Below, one piece after another: positions 6,598 to 15,113 of a stretch of 21,672 bases of DNA. Under the pieces are notes generated by a model. That model was not told the origin of the DNA. It ran no database searches and saw only the letters and a list, made by a program, of their open reading frames with translations. Location of the stretch: the NCBI GenBank assembly GCA_009889585.1, contig WUQV01000143.1, positions 1 to 21,672 on the forward strand, read 5' to 3'. Both the position numbers and the translations under genes were made by a program. Source of the stretch: Candidatus Bathyarchaeota archaeon (lineage in GTDB: Archaea; Thermoproteota; Bathyarchaeia; Bathyarchaeales; WUQV01). The first letter of the stretch is position 1; each line of letters starts with the position of its first letter.

Positions 6598-6958
6598 TAT
6601 AGTGGAATCGAGAGATTCGATTAACCTCATAAGCTGTTCGAAAAGCGCGTTTAAGCAGATTAAAGCGCTTCGTTTGAACTCCTTAGCTTATCAATATTCT
6701 GAACTCTTTGTCATAGCAATCGAGGCGTCAACTGGCTGCATCCAGCCATCCTTTGCTCTCCTATGGTATATGAGTAACTTACGATCGTTTCACTCATGGC
6801 TATTTGAATTAAAGTGCTCAGATGTACAAGAAGCTCGTTATGAGGAGCTAGGTTCTGGGAAGGCTCGCTATGTAAATGAGCTCTATGTGTTTTGTTCGAA
6901 AGGCTTGTTTATAAAGATGGGCTTAGAGTTGGCTATGGCATCAGATATAAATTACTGA
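6590..6958 (+). CDS. Hypothetical protein of unknown function
   Basis: This frame reads 122 residues from TTG 6590. It is mostly helical, with segments SCSKSAFKQIKALRLNSLAY and SELFVIAIEASTG, and has several Cys that do not form a clear metal motif. There is no signal peptide or membrane segment. It overlaps the end of the frameshifted gene by eight bases. It may continue the same decayed locus, or be a small gene in its own right. Codon use is less typical of the window than that of the housekeeping genes. Confidence 0.35.
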   Translation: MDNIVESRDSINLISCSKSAFKQIKALRLNSLAYQYSELFVIAIEASTGCIQPSFALLWYMSNLRSFHSWLFELKCSDVQEARYEELGSGKARYVNELYVFCSKGLFIKMGLELAMASDINY

Positions 6959-7040
6959 AGCTATTAGAATTTCTTAGCGTCCCATGCTCGATCCCTTTAA
7001 AGGGAGTTAAGCGCCTACCTCGCTTTAAAGGTGAGCTACG

Positions 7041-7859
7041 TTGAACTCCTACAATCGCTTAAGGCTTACGAAGGTCTTAAAGGTCGACGTAGAGACGCCG
7101 ACCGTTAAGACGTTATCCTTCAAGGACGGGCTTTGCGCACGAGCTAAGCCAGGCCAATTCGTCATGATATGGGCTCCAGGCGTCGACGAAGTTCCTATGA
7201 GCATCTCAAGGGCCTTTGAAGGAGGCGCTTCCATCACCGTCGAACGCGTGGGCGAGGCGACGGAAGCCTTGCACAAGCTTAAGGCCGGCGACTTCATCGG
7301 CGTCCGAGGACCCTTCGGCACGTATTTTACGCCATCAAGGGGCTCAGCCCTCATCGTCGCCGGAGGGACCGGCGCAGCTCCATTGGCCTTCTTAGCCGAA
7401 AGGCTTGTAAAATCCGCCCGAAGGGTCTCGTTCCTCCTTGGGGCTAAGAGCCAGAAGGAACTCCTATTCTTAGATAGGTTGAGGAAGGCATCGGCGAACG
7501 TTGAGGTCGTAGCGATCACGGAGGACGGAAGCTATGGGCTCAAGGGGCTCGTTACGGATGGCTTAAGTCGGTTAATAGAGGAAGGAGGTTTCGACGTAGC
7601 GTACACGTGCGGCCCTGAGCTCATGATGTATAAGGTCTTCCTTACGACGGAGGAACATGGCCTGCCGCTTCAAGCGAGCCTCGAGCGGCTCATGAGATGC
7701 GCGATTGGCATTTGTGGAAGTTGTGCGATCGGGAAGTATCTAGTTTGTAAGGATGGCCCAGTTTTCACTAGCGATAAGCTACGTGAAGTGAGGGATGAAT
7801 TCGGAAGGTTTAAGAGGAGTATTGATGGCAGGAGGGTAAGCATAAATGTTGGCCTCTAA
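7041..7859 (+). CDS. pyrK: Dihydroorotate dehydrogenase electron-transfer subunit-like flavoprotein (PyrK family)
   Basis: This 272-residue protein has the ferredoxin reductase-like layout: an FAD-binding barrel (residues 1-95, with the PMSIS motif for flavin), an NAD-binding Rossmann domain (AGGTG at 107-111) and a C-terminal [2Fe-2S] site formed by Cys220, Cys225, Cys228 and Cys236 (CAIGICGSC ... C). PyrK passes electrons between NAD and PyrD in pyrimidine synthesis. Related subunits (HydG/sulfhydrogenase gamma) serve other oxidoreductases. The KDGPVF segment after the fourth Cys is typical of PyrK. No pyrD or hydrogenase gene lies next to it in this window, so its partner is not visible. 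The start is TTG 7041 with a good AGGTGAG Shine-Dalgarno at 7030-7036. Confidence 0.8.
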   Translation: MNSYNRLRLTKVLKVDVETPTVKTLSFKDGLCARAKPGQFVMIWAPGVDEVPMSISRAFEGGASITVERVGEATEALHKLKAGDFIGVRGPFGTYFTPSRGSALIVAGGTGAAPLAFLAERLVKSARRVSFLLGAKSQKELLFLDRLRKASANVEVVAITEDGSYGLKGLVTDGLSRLIEEGGFDVAYTCGPELMMYKVFLTTEEHGLPLQASLERLMRCAIGICGSCAIGKYLVCKDGPVFTSDKLREVRDEFGRFKRSIDGRRVSINVGL

Positions 7860-7906
7860 AGGGACTATGAATGGGGAGCTTGGCTATCGTAATATATGAA
7901 TGTCTC

Positions 7907-8374
7907 TTATAGATCTATGGCTACATGAGAACATGAGATTATTTCCTCAGCATGATCTGGCGTGACCATCTTGATCCCGTACTTCTTAAGCACATCAGCT
8001 TTACTAAGTAAGTCTGAGTTAGTTGTCACGAGTAACTTGCTCTCATTAAATATGCAAAGCGCACTCTTTACAATAGGCCTATCCTGTTCAGGAATGTCTT
8101 TAAGCTCGGGTACACTCGGCCCATTACACACCCGAGCCTTAGCAGGGTTGTATATTATGCTTTTCAACCTCATTAGCATTATCGTCATATAAGTATTCTT
8201 CCACATATCGATCTTACTACGCAACTTTCTAGCAAGCTTATCTAGGTAACTACGATCGAAGACAAGCCTATGGCACCTTCTATTGATGAGCCTTACGATC
8301 GACTCAACAACTTGTCTTCTCTCGTCGCCTTCAGCAAACCACTCTATTACGAACTCGTCGACGACGAGCTCCAT
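7907..8374 (-). CDS. PIN-like nuclease domain protein coupled to AAA ATPase
   Basis: This 155-residue protein has features of the PIN fold: an N-terminal strand with Asp6 (ELVVDEF), an acidic residue at Asp98 in PEQDRPIVKSA followed by a helix, and a late strand KLLVTTNSDLL with Asn119/Asp121, then a C-terminal strand IKMVTPDHAEE. PIN domains are metal-dependent RNases or nickases. The start ATG shares one base with the stop of the upstream ATPase (TAATG), so the two proteins are made together and probably act together. It is longer and more divergent than typical VapC toxins, and no VapB is adjacent. The nuclease role is inferred from the fold pattern only. Confidence 0.55.
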   Translation of the reverse strand: MELVVDEFVIEWFAEGDERRQVVESIVRLINRRCHRLVFDRSYLDKLARKLRSKIDMWKNTYMTIMLMRLKSIIYNPAKARVCNGPSVPELKDIPEQDRPIVKSALCIFNESKLLVTTNSDLLSKADVLKKYGIKMVTPDHAEEIISCSHVAIDL

Positions 8375-9600
8375 TAAGCGGGCCCCTTAGCCAGGGCCTT
8401 GAGGTAAGCCTCCGTGGCCTCCCAAACGACCTCGAAGAAGCCGGGCAAGCCTCCTTCAACTTGGCCTTTTTCATTTACCTCTAGCTTTCTAGCCTTTGCA
8501 GCCAGTCCATCCCTTTCAAAGTAGTAAATGGCGACATCATCCCTATCTACGGAGCCTTCAGCTATTCCAGTGAGTACTCCTATAAGTAAGTGCTCGTTAT
8601 GCGTAGTCGCCAACATTTGTTTGCCCTCCTCCTTCAATATCCTTGGTAACAAGTTACCTAAGTTGAACATAACTCTTGGATGAATATGAACCTCCGGTTC
8701 CTCCACAAGTAATAATTTAGTTTCCGGAACCGCAAGACTCGTTAAGATATACACTAACCGGTTAAATCCAGCACCTTCTAACGTTAAGGGGATGCGTAAC
8801 TTCTTCCATCTTGCCTCCACTTTAAGAGCGTGAGGCGAGATATGCGGTGCCGCCTTTGATGCGACCTCTATTCCGAGTAGTTCTTTACACCAGTAAGATA
8901 CCTTTTCCTCGACATCGCTGTTCACCACTAGAATGTTGGTGAGCTCATTGTCAGCTATGAACAGCTTAGAGTAGTCGATTGAGGACAAATAGGAATATGC
9001 CCATACCCTAAAGAAGTGGCGAGGATGTATAAGGTAGATGCCCTCGAGGAGCTCCTCGTGTGCTTTGAGTAGACTTATGACCTCTTTCGGAGGCAGAGTT
9101 GGTGTTATAGTGCTAGTACTTACAGAGATACCATCCCATGTTATGCTATACGTCCTTCCCTCAATTGAAACTACATGTGAAGATGTTACATTCCTCTGAT
9201 ATGGTAAGGGGAATTCGTCACTTACTAAGTTAATTTTCGGCTCATTTGAAGTTAGAAAAGATCGACACTTATCCCTCCTGAAGACCACTGAGTAGGAGGT
9301 TACGTATTTGTCATTTCTTACGTCAATTCCTATCCTCATATCCCGTGTAACTTCATGTTTATGAACCAACTCTTCAAACCGACCTAGGTTAAAGTAATCA
9401 GCGTACGTAAAATCTCCAAGCGTGTCCGGACTTAACGCGCTTGGCATCGTTATGAAGCGCTTCAGAAGGATTAAGGCCTGTAAAACGGAGGACTTACCGG
9501 ATCCGTTAGGACCTATTAAAACCGTAAACGGCTTAGTTTCAAGCTCCACGCTCTCCCAACACTTGAAGTTAGCAATCCTTATCCTTTCCGTGCGTACCAA
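8374..9600 (-). CDS. AAA family ATPase (RecF/OLD-like, AAA_21 type)
   Basis: This 408-residue ATPase has Walker A GPNGSGKS (residues 30-37), Walker B LLLVEEPEVHIHP (296-308) and the switch strand LATTHNEHLL. This is the order found in the ABC-like RecF/OLD/AAA_21 proteins. The stretch between them (residues 60-280) lacks the long coiled coils of SMC proteins. It has no TOPRIM domain, unlike true OLD nucleases; the PIN-like protein encoded next may supply that function. ATPases of this type are common in prokaryotic defence systems as sensors paired with an effector. The start is TTG 9600, preceded by no clear Shine-Dalgarno. The ATPase family is certain from motifs; the defence role is an inference from architecture. 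Confidence 0.8.
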   Translation of the reverse strand: MVRTERIRIANFKCWESVELETKPFTVLIGPNGSGKSSVLQALILLKRFITMPSALSPDTLGDFTYADYFNLGRFEELVHKHEVTRDMRIGIDVRNDKYVTSYSVVFRRDKCRSFLTSNEPKINLVSDEFPLPYQRNVTSSHVVSIEGRTYSITWDGISVSTSTITPTLPPKEVISLLKAHEELLEGIYLIHPRHFFRVWAYSYLSSIDYSKLFIADNELTNILVVNSDVEEKVSYWCKELLGIEVASKAAPHISPHALKVEARWKKLRIPLTLEGAGFNRLVYILTSLAVPETKLLLVEEPEVHIHPRVMFNLGNLLPRILKEEGKQMLATTHNEHLLIGVLTGIAEGSVDRDDVAIYYFERDGLAAKARKLEVNEKGQVEGGLPGFFEVVWEATEAYLKALAKGPA

Positions 9601-9939
9601 TATACATACCCGCGCAGCTTACCACCTAACCGCTCCTTAAAAGCGTTGTTTTTACGGGAACTCAGCAACGCCTTGGGGATTCCTCTCGCGCTTCACCCTC
9701 GACTCTTTGCTTACCCTCACCATCTACCCTTTAAGTATCGAGATGGCTCCTCAGCCGCCTATAACGTAATGCTTAACCCTACCGCCTCCAACAGGGCCTT
9801 TGGCGCCTAAGGCCTACCTGATCGCTAGAAAATCAAGCCTTCAACTCAAAAAGGTTATATCGGCTTATGCCCATTACGCTAATGGTGCGCTAAGTGGACG
9901 GCGATCGTCAAATCCGAGGTTAACGTCATCAAAGGGCCC
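9601..9939 (+). other. Intergenic region between the AAA ATPase and ileS
   Basis: This 339-base gap separates two diverging genes and should hold both promoters. AAAAGGTTATATCGG at 9849-9863 contains a possible TATA box for ileS, but it lies about 85 bases from the start. The minus strand has a coding-like frame with three stops (KGPVGGGRVKHYVIGG, then VRVSKESRVKRERNPQG) at roughly 9650-9830. It may be a dead gene; I recognise no family. I saw no tRNA. Confidence 0.3.
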
Positions 9940-12930
9940 TTGGCAGCTGACTACGAGCCGCTTGACGTCGAAAGGGAGGTCCGCGAGTTTTGGGGTTCGA
10001 ATAGAATCCCCTTAAAGCTTGTTGAATTACGTAAGCGGGAGAACGTAGGGACGTTAGGCTTCGTCGAAGGCCCTCCGACGTTAAACGGCGTTCCTCACGT
10101 AGGTCACGCTAGAGGTCGCGTCATCAAGGACCTTCGATATCGTTGGAAGTCCATGCAAGGCTATTACGTGGCCTTTCGAGCTGGTTGGGATTGCCAAGGG
10201 CTTCCTGTTGAGCTCGAGGTTGAGAAAAAGCTCGGCGTACGTAATAAGCGAGAGTTGCTTGAGCGAATTAAGGAGGAGGTATTCGTCGAGGAGTGTAAGA
10301 GGACTATTGAACGTTATTATAAGGAGTGGATTGAAGCGGATCATAAGCTCGGCATGTTCATGGATTACGAGCGAGCTTATTGGACTCATAAAGATGAGTA
10401 TATAGAGCGCGAATGGCATTATTTAAAGCAGGCATGGGAACGTGCCCTTTTAGGAGAAGGTTATTATGTCGTAGCTTATTGTCCAAGTTGTCAAACATCG
10501 TTAAGCAATATAGAGGTAGGGCGTAGTTATGAGGATGTAGAAGATCCATCGGTTTACTTCAAGTTGAAGATCGTTAATCGCTATGGGGAGTACTTCTTAG
10601 CTTGGACGACGATGCCGTTCACGATAGTGACGAATTTGATGCTCGCAGTTCATCCGGCGGCTGAATACGTTAAGGTAGCGATTGGCGAAGAACGTTGGAT
10701 ATTGGCGAAGGGACGGGTAGAGCCAGTGATGCAGGAATTAGGCATTAAGGAGTACCGTATTCTCGAATCGTTTGAAGGAGAGGAGCTCGAAGGCTTAAAG
10801 TACGAGCATCCGTTCGAGGGCTTAATCCCCGAGCAGAAAGAGCTTGATAAGCTGCCCTTCGTTCATACGGTCGTTTGCGAGGGCTTCGTGGACGTTAAGA
10901 CGGCGACAGGCGTAGTCCATTTGGCTCCAGGCAACGGGGAAGAGGACTTCGAAGCGGCTCGAAGGCGTAACGTCCCGATTTACGCGCCGTTCGACGACGA
11001 ATGTAAGTTCACGGAAGGAGCAGGAGCTTTCTCAGGGCTGTTCGCTCGTGATGCCGATGCCGTAGTCGTCGAAGAGCTTCATAAGCGAGGGCTCCTCGCG
11101 TGCGCTAAATCCATTCGACATGAATATCCGACGTGTTGGCGCTCGGGCCATAAGTTAATCTGGATCGCTAGAAGGGAATACTTCCTATGGACCGATCGCA
11201 TCAACGAGGATATCGTAAGGGCGGCGGAAGGCGTTAAGTACTTTTACGAGGAGCCGAAGAATCGATTCCTAGCCTTTTTGAAGGAGGCAAGGCCTTGGTG
11301 CGTCTCACGCGAGAGGGTTTGGGGTACGCCTTTACCGATTTGGGTTTGCGAGCGTTGCGGGCATAAGATCCTCGTATCCAGCAGGAAGGAATTGCTCGAA
11401 AGGGCCATCGAGCCTCCGGCCGAATGGTTCGAGCTTCATAAGCCTTGGATCGATAGGATTACGTTGAAATGCGACGTTTGCGGAGGAAGGGCGAAGCGCG
11501 AGCCCTTCGTGCTTGATTGTTGGCATAACAGCGGCGCATCGCCGTACGCAGGATTTAACGACGAGGAGTTCGATAGGTTCGTTCCAGTGGACTTCTTAAT
11601 CGAAGGGATCGATCAAACGCGCGGTTGGGCCAATTCGTTACTCCTTCAACACGTCATCTTGACGGGAAGGGCTGAAGCCCCCTACAAGGCGTTTCTATTC
11701 TGCGGCCACGTTCTCGACGCGATGGGGAGGAAGATGAGCAAGAGCCTTGGGAACGTCATAGAGGTCAATTGGTTGTTAAAGAGGCAGTCGGCCGACGTTT
11801 GTCGCTTTTACCTCCTTTGGAAGTGCTCGCCAATCGATCAAATGAGCTTTGACGTCGGAGAGATGAAGAAAAGGCCTTATCAAGTCCTTAATACCATTTA
11901 TCACCTTCATAGGTTCCTCCTTCAAAACGCTGAATACGATGGGTTTAACCCAAGGGAGCATACGCTTACGTGGGCCGAGCGAAATCGCGTCATATGGCTC
12001 CCCGACCGTTGGCTTCTCTCGAAACTTCAGGAGGTCGTTGAAGATGTTACGAAGGGGTTGGAACGTTGCGAATTTCACCTGGCTGCGTCGGCTTTAGAGG
12101 AATTCGTCATCAACACCATCAGCCGCGCTTACGTCCCGATGGTTCGTCGAGAGCTTTGGAGCGATGCGCCTGAAACCTTAAGCCGTCGGCTGGCCATTTA
12201 CGCGACGATATGGCATACGTTGAAGGCATTAATCCTATTGTTCAACCCCATGACGCCTTTCCTTTGCGAATTCCTTCATCAAAGGGTTTACCGCAGGCTA
12301 GATCCATCATTACCTGAATCGGTGAACTTCGAACGATGGCCGATCTCTGACGAAGGGCTTCGAGATCGAGCCTTAGAGCGAGACGTCGAGCTCTTGTTAA
12401 AGTGCGTATCGTTAGCGCACTCAGCTCGTCAATCGGCGAAGTTGAAAAGGCGTTGGCCGTTACGAAAGGCCGTGATCGTCGCCCCTCAACAGGCATTAGA
12501 GGCCGTTCAACGCCTAAGGGAAGCCTTCGTAGAGCTTGCTAACGTTAAGGAGGTGGATCTCGTCGAGGCGCCAGTGGAATACGACTTAAGGCGTTGGGCT
12601 TCGGCTTCAGAAGGCGAACTAACGGTCCTGTTGGACTTATACAGAGACGAAGCCTTGATCGGCGAAGGAATCGCGCGAGATATCGCCCGTCGCGTTCAAG
12701 CCTTAAGGAAGGAGCTTGGGTTCGTGCCGACGGACGTTGTTAAGGCCGTGCACGTCGCTGAGCTCGACGAAGAGGCAATGAGGCTCGTTAGGTTGCTTTT
12801 GCCTCAGATGAGGGATTTAGTCAGAGCGAAAGAGGTTTACGTTCACGAGAGGCGGCCGAAGCTAGAAGGAGTTATGTGGCATGAATATAAGATGGACGAA
12901 AGGGTCGTATCCATCGCTATTATCAACTAA
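9940..12930 (+). CDS. ileS: Isoleucyl-tRNA synthetase
   Basis: This 996-residue class I synthetase charges tRNA-Ile with isoleucine in the cytoplasm. The Rossmann domain has the HIGH motif as HVGH (residues 53-56, in NGVPHVGHARGR) and the KMSKS loop intact (598-602, in GRKMSKSLGN). Between them lies the CP1 editing domain (LAWTTMPFTIVTN and FVDVKTATGVVHLAPGNGEE). Zinc-type Cys pairs are present (CERCG, CDVCGG), followed by the anticodon-binding helices. The N-terminal ADYEPLDVEREVREFW matches the usual family start. The start is TTG 9940; the frame is open back to 9883 but holds no other start codon. metS follows 150 bases downstream on the same strand and may be cotranscribed. Confidence 0.97.
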   Translation: MAADYEPLDVEREVREFWGSNRIPLKLVELRKRENVGTLGFVEGPPTLNGVPHVGHARGRVIKDLRYRWKSMQGYYVAFRAGWDCQGLPVELEVEKKLGVRNKRELLERIKEEVFVEECKRTIERYYKEWIEADHKLGMFMDYERAYWTHKDEYIEREWHYLKQAWERALLGEGYYVVAYCPSCQTSLSNIEVGRSYEDVEDPSVYFKLKIVNRYGEYFLAWTTMPFTIVTNLMLAVHPAAEYVKVAIGEERWILAKGRVEPVMQELGIKEYRILESFEGEELEGLKYEHPFEGLIPEQKELDKLPFVHTVVCEGFVDVKTATGVVHLAPGNGEEDFEAARRRNVPIYAPFDDECKFTEGAGAFSGLFARDADAVVVEELHKRGLLACAKSIRHEYPTCWRSGHKLIWIARREYFLWTDRINEDIVRAAEGVKYFYEEPKNRFLAFLKEARPWCVSRERVWGTPLPIWVCERCGHKILVSSRKELLERAIEPPAEWFELHKPWIDRITLKCDVCGGRAKREPFVLDCWHNSGASPYAGFNDEEFDRFVPVDFLIEGIDQTRGWANSLLLQHVILTGRAEAPYKAFLFCGHVLDAMGRKMSKSLGNVIEVNWLLKRQSADVCRFYLLWKCSPIDQMSFDVGEMKKRPYQVLNTIYHLHRFLLQNAEYDGFNPREHTLTWAERNRVIWLPDRWLLSKLQEVVEDVTKGLERCEFHLAASALEEFVINTISRAYVPMVRRELWSDAPETLSRRLAIYATIWHTLKALILLFNPMTPFLCEFLHQRVYRRLDPSLPESVNFERWPISDEGLRDRALERDVELLLKCVSLAHSARQSAKLKRRWPLRKAVIVAPQQALEAVQRLREAFVELANVKEVDLVEAPVEYDLRRWASASEGELTVLLDLYRDEALIGEGIARDIARRVQALRKELGFVPTDVVKAVHVAELDEEAMRLVRLLLPQMRDLVRAKEVYVHERRPKLEGVMWHEYKMDERVVSIAIIN

Positions 12931-13049
12931 GATGGAATCGTATAGTTCAAAGGGTGCCCATGAAAATCGTTTGACGATCGGGGTTCGTGTCGTAGGCCAT
13001 ACGGCTGCTTTTTTACCTTATAAAGGATCGATCGTTTCATTTAAGTTAG

Positions 13050-13080
13050 GAACCCTCCTCATATGATAGGAGGTGGGTTG
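13050..13080 (+). promoter_or_regulatory. Hairpin enclosing the metS Shine-Dalgarno
   Basis: AACCCTCCT (13051-13059) can pair with AGGAGGTGGGTT (13068-13079) with a small bulge, around an eight-base loop CATATGAT. The right arm is a perfect Shine-Dalgarno for metS. In RNA the hairpin would hide that site, so it may control metS translation. An ATG in the loop (13063) opens an 11-codon frame that ends at TAA 13098, overlapping metS in another frame. Confidence 0.5.
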
Positions 13081-15086
13081 CGCTCGACAAGGTTTTAATC
13101 GCCTCAGCATGGCCGTACGTTCATCACGTCCCTCACGTCGGGAATTTAATCGGCTCAATCCTCTCCGCGGACGTAGTCGCCCGTTACTACAGGCTTAAGG
13201 GAGACGACGTTCTCTTCGTCAGCGGCTCGGATGAACACGGAACCCCCATTGAGGTAGAAGCTACGAAAATGGGGATTTCGCCGAAGCAGCTAACGGACGA
13301 AGTGCATGAAAAAGTCGTTGAGCTCTTCCGTCGCTGGGGCATCTCTTTCGACAATTACACGAGGACGGAGAGCCCAGTTCATAAGGAGTTCGTAAGAACG
13401 GCCTTTTCGAAGATATACGAAAGGGGTTACGTCTTCGTCGACGAAGCCGAGCTGCCGTATTGCGAGCGATGCGAACGGTTCTTGCCCGATCGATTCGTCG
13501 AAGGGAAGTGCCCGTTCTGCGGCTACGAAGGGGCTAGAGGGGATCAATGCGAAGCCTGCGAGAGGTTGCTCGAACCTACTGCCCTCGTCGATCCCTATTG
13601 CTCAATTTGTAGATCAACGCCGACCGTGAGGAGGACGAAGCATTGGTACTTCGACCTCCCCAAGTTCTCAAAGCAGCTGTACGATTACGTGAAGGGGAAC
13701 GAGAGGCTGCCGGATAACGCGAGGGGCTTGAGCTTAGCCATGATCGAAGAGGGGTTGAGGCCGAGGCCCATAACGAGGGACGCTAAATGGGGGATATCGG
13801 CTCCATTCCCAGGAGCGGAGGGCAAGACGCTTTACGTATGGGTGGAAGCCGTCCTCGGGTACGCCTCGGCAACGGTCGAGCACTTCAAGAGGTTAGGTGA
13901 AGAGGAAAGGTGGAAGGGCTTTTGGCTCGATGAAGGATCCAAGGCTTTTTACTTCATAGGAAAAGATAACATACCGTTTCATACGCTCATCCTTCCCGCT
14001 TTGCTCTTAGCCACTGGAGATGGGTATAACTTACCTTGGAATGTAAGCTCGACCGAGTTCTTACTTTGGGAGGGACAGAAGTTCTCTAAAAGCAGAAGGA
14101 TCGGCGTTTGGATAGACGAGGCGTTAGAGCTATTCCCAGCGGATTATTGGAGGTACGTCCTCTTAGCCGCACGGCCTGAGACGAAGGACGTAAACTTCAC
14201 GTGGAAGCTCTTTATTGAGAAGGTTAATTCCGATTTAAATGATACGTTAGGGAACTTCGTACATCGAACGCTTACGTTCATCAATAATTACTTTGAAGGC
14301 AAAATTCCTAAGTATGAGTTAAATGAAGAGGATGAGAAGATGTTAAAGCTTATTGAAAGAGAATTGCAAGATGTAGCAGATGATATTGAGCGTTGTAAGA
14401 TTCAAGAAGCTTTACGTCATGCTATAAACTTAAGCCGCATTGGAAATCAATTTTTAAATGAAAGGGAGCCGTGGAAGTTAATAAAGGTAGATAGGCAGAA
14501 GGCGGCGAACGCCCTTTACGTTGCAACTCAAATAGTGAAGGCATCAGCCATAGCCTTAGAGCCCTTTATCCCGTTCACAAGCGAGGAGATATGGAGGTTG
14601 TTAAACTTGCCTGGCGACGTCCACAAGAGGCGTTGGGGCGAAGCCCTCGATCCTTTGCCTCCAGGTCATGAAGTTAAAAAGGCGAAACCTTTATTCCATA
14701 AGGTAGAGGAGGACGAAGAGGGGTTGCAAAGGATGTTAGAGGCAGCAAGGGCTAAGCCTCAAGCCTTGCCGTTTAAGGAGTTCGCGAAGTTAGACATTCG
14801 CGTTGGAAAGGTCCTTAAGGCGGAGCGAATCCCGGGTTCGAGAAGCCTCCTTAAGCTCTTAATCGACATCGGCGAAGAAGAGCTTAGACAAGCCGTAGCT
14901 GGAATAGCTCAACATTATGAGCCTAGTGATTTAGAAGGTAAGGATGTAGTAGTTATCGTCAACTTAGAGCCTAAGAAGATATTTGGTGTAACATCCGAGG
15001 TAATGATTTTAGCTGCAGAAGATGAAGGGATCATTTCAATAATTCGACCTGATAAAGCGGTAAGAGCTGGAAGTAAGATACGTTAA
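13080..15086 (+). CDS. metS: Methionyl-tRNA synthetase with C-terminal tRNA-binding domain; no standard start codon in frame
   Basis: This class I synthetase charges tRNA-Met, including initiator tRNA. The N-terminal catalytic strand KVLIASAWPYVHHVPHVGN (HIGH motif as HVGN) starts at about 13089. GSDEHGTPIE, a four-knuckle zinc domain (CERC, CPFC, CEAC, CSIC) and a KFSKS loop follow, then the anticodon helices. A C-terminal EMAP-II/Trbp111-like domain (FAKLDIRVGKVLKAERIPGS) closes the protein; it binds tRNA and supports dimers. The first ATG in this frame (13269) lies beyond the HIGH motif, and the frame back to its TAG at 13047 contains no ATG, GTG or TTG. A strong Shine-Dalgarno (AGGAGG, 13068-13073) is followed by TTG at 13078, which is out of frame by one base. 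Either one base is missing after that TTG, or initiation is unusual. The start given is nominal. Confidence 0.93.
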   Translation, partial: ALDKVLIASAWPYVHHVPHVGNLIGSILSADVVARYYRLKGDDVLFVSGSDEHGTPIEVEATKMGISPKQLTDEVHEKVVELFRRWGISFDNYTRTESPVHKEFVRTAFSKIYERGYVFVDEAELPYCERCERFLPDRFVEGKCPFCGYEGARGDQCEACERLLEPTALVDPYCSICRSTPTVRRTKHWYFDLPKFSKQLYDYVKGNERLPDNARGLSLAMIEEGLRPRPITRDAKWGISAPFPGAEGKTLYVWVEAVLGYASATVEHFKRLGEEERWKGFWLDEGSKAFYFIGKDNIPFHTLILPALLLATGDGYNLPWNVSSTEFLLWEGQKFSKSRRIGVWIDEALELFPADYWRYVLLAARPETKDVNFTWKLFIEKVNSDLNDTLGNFVHRTLTFINNYFEGKIPKYELNEEDEKMLKLIERELQDVADDIERCKIQEALRHAINLSRIGNQFLNEREPWKLIKVDRQKAANALYVATQIVKASAIALEPFIPFTSEEIWRLLNLPGDVHKRRWGEALDPLPPGHEVKKAKPLFHKVEEDEEGLQRMLEAARAKPQALPFKEFAKLDIRVGKVLKAERIPGSRSLLKLLIDIGEEELRQAVAGIAQHYEPSDLEGKDVVVIVNLEPKKIFGVTSEVMILAAEDEGIISIIRPDKAVRAGSKIR

Positions 15087-15113
15087 GCTTTCAAGGTTAA
15101 ATCTTTATAGGAA

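Noticed and set aside
9650..9830. Minus-strand coding-like frame with three stops before ileS
   Set aside because: It reads somewhat like protein but matches nothing I know, so it is only mentioned in the intergenic entry.
10081..10549. Minus-strand frames opposite ileS
   Set aside because: They are shadows of the synthetase reading frame with no promoter or family features.
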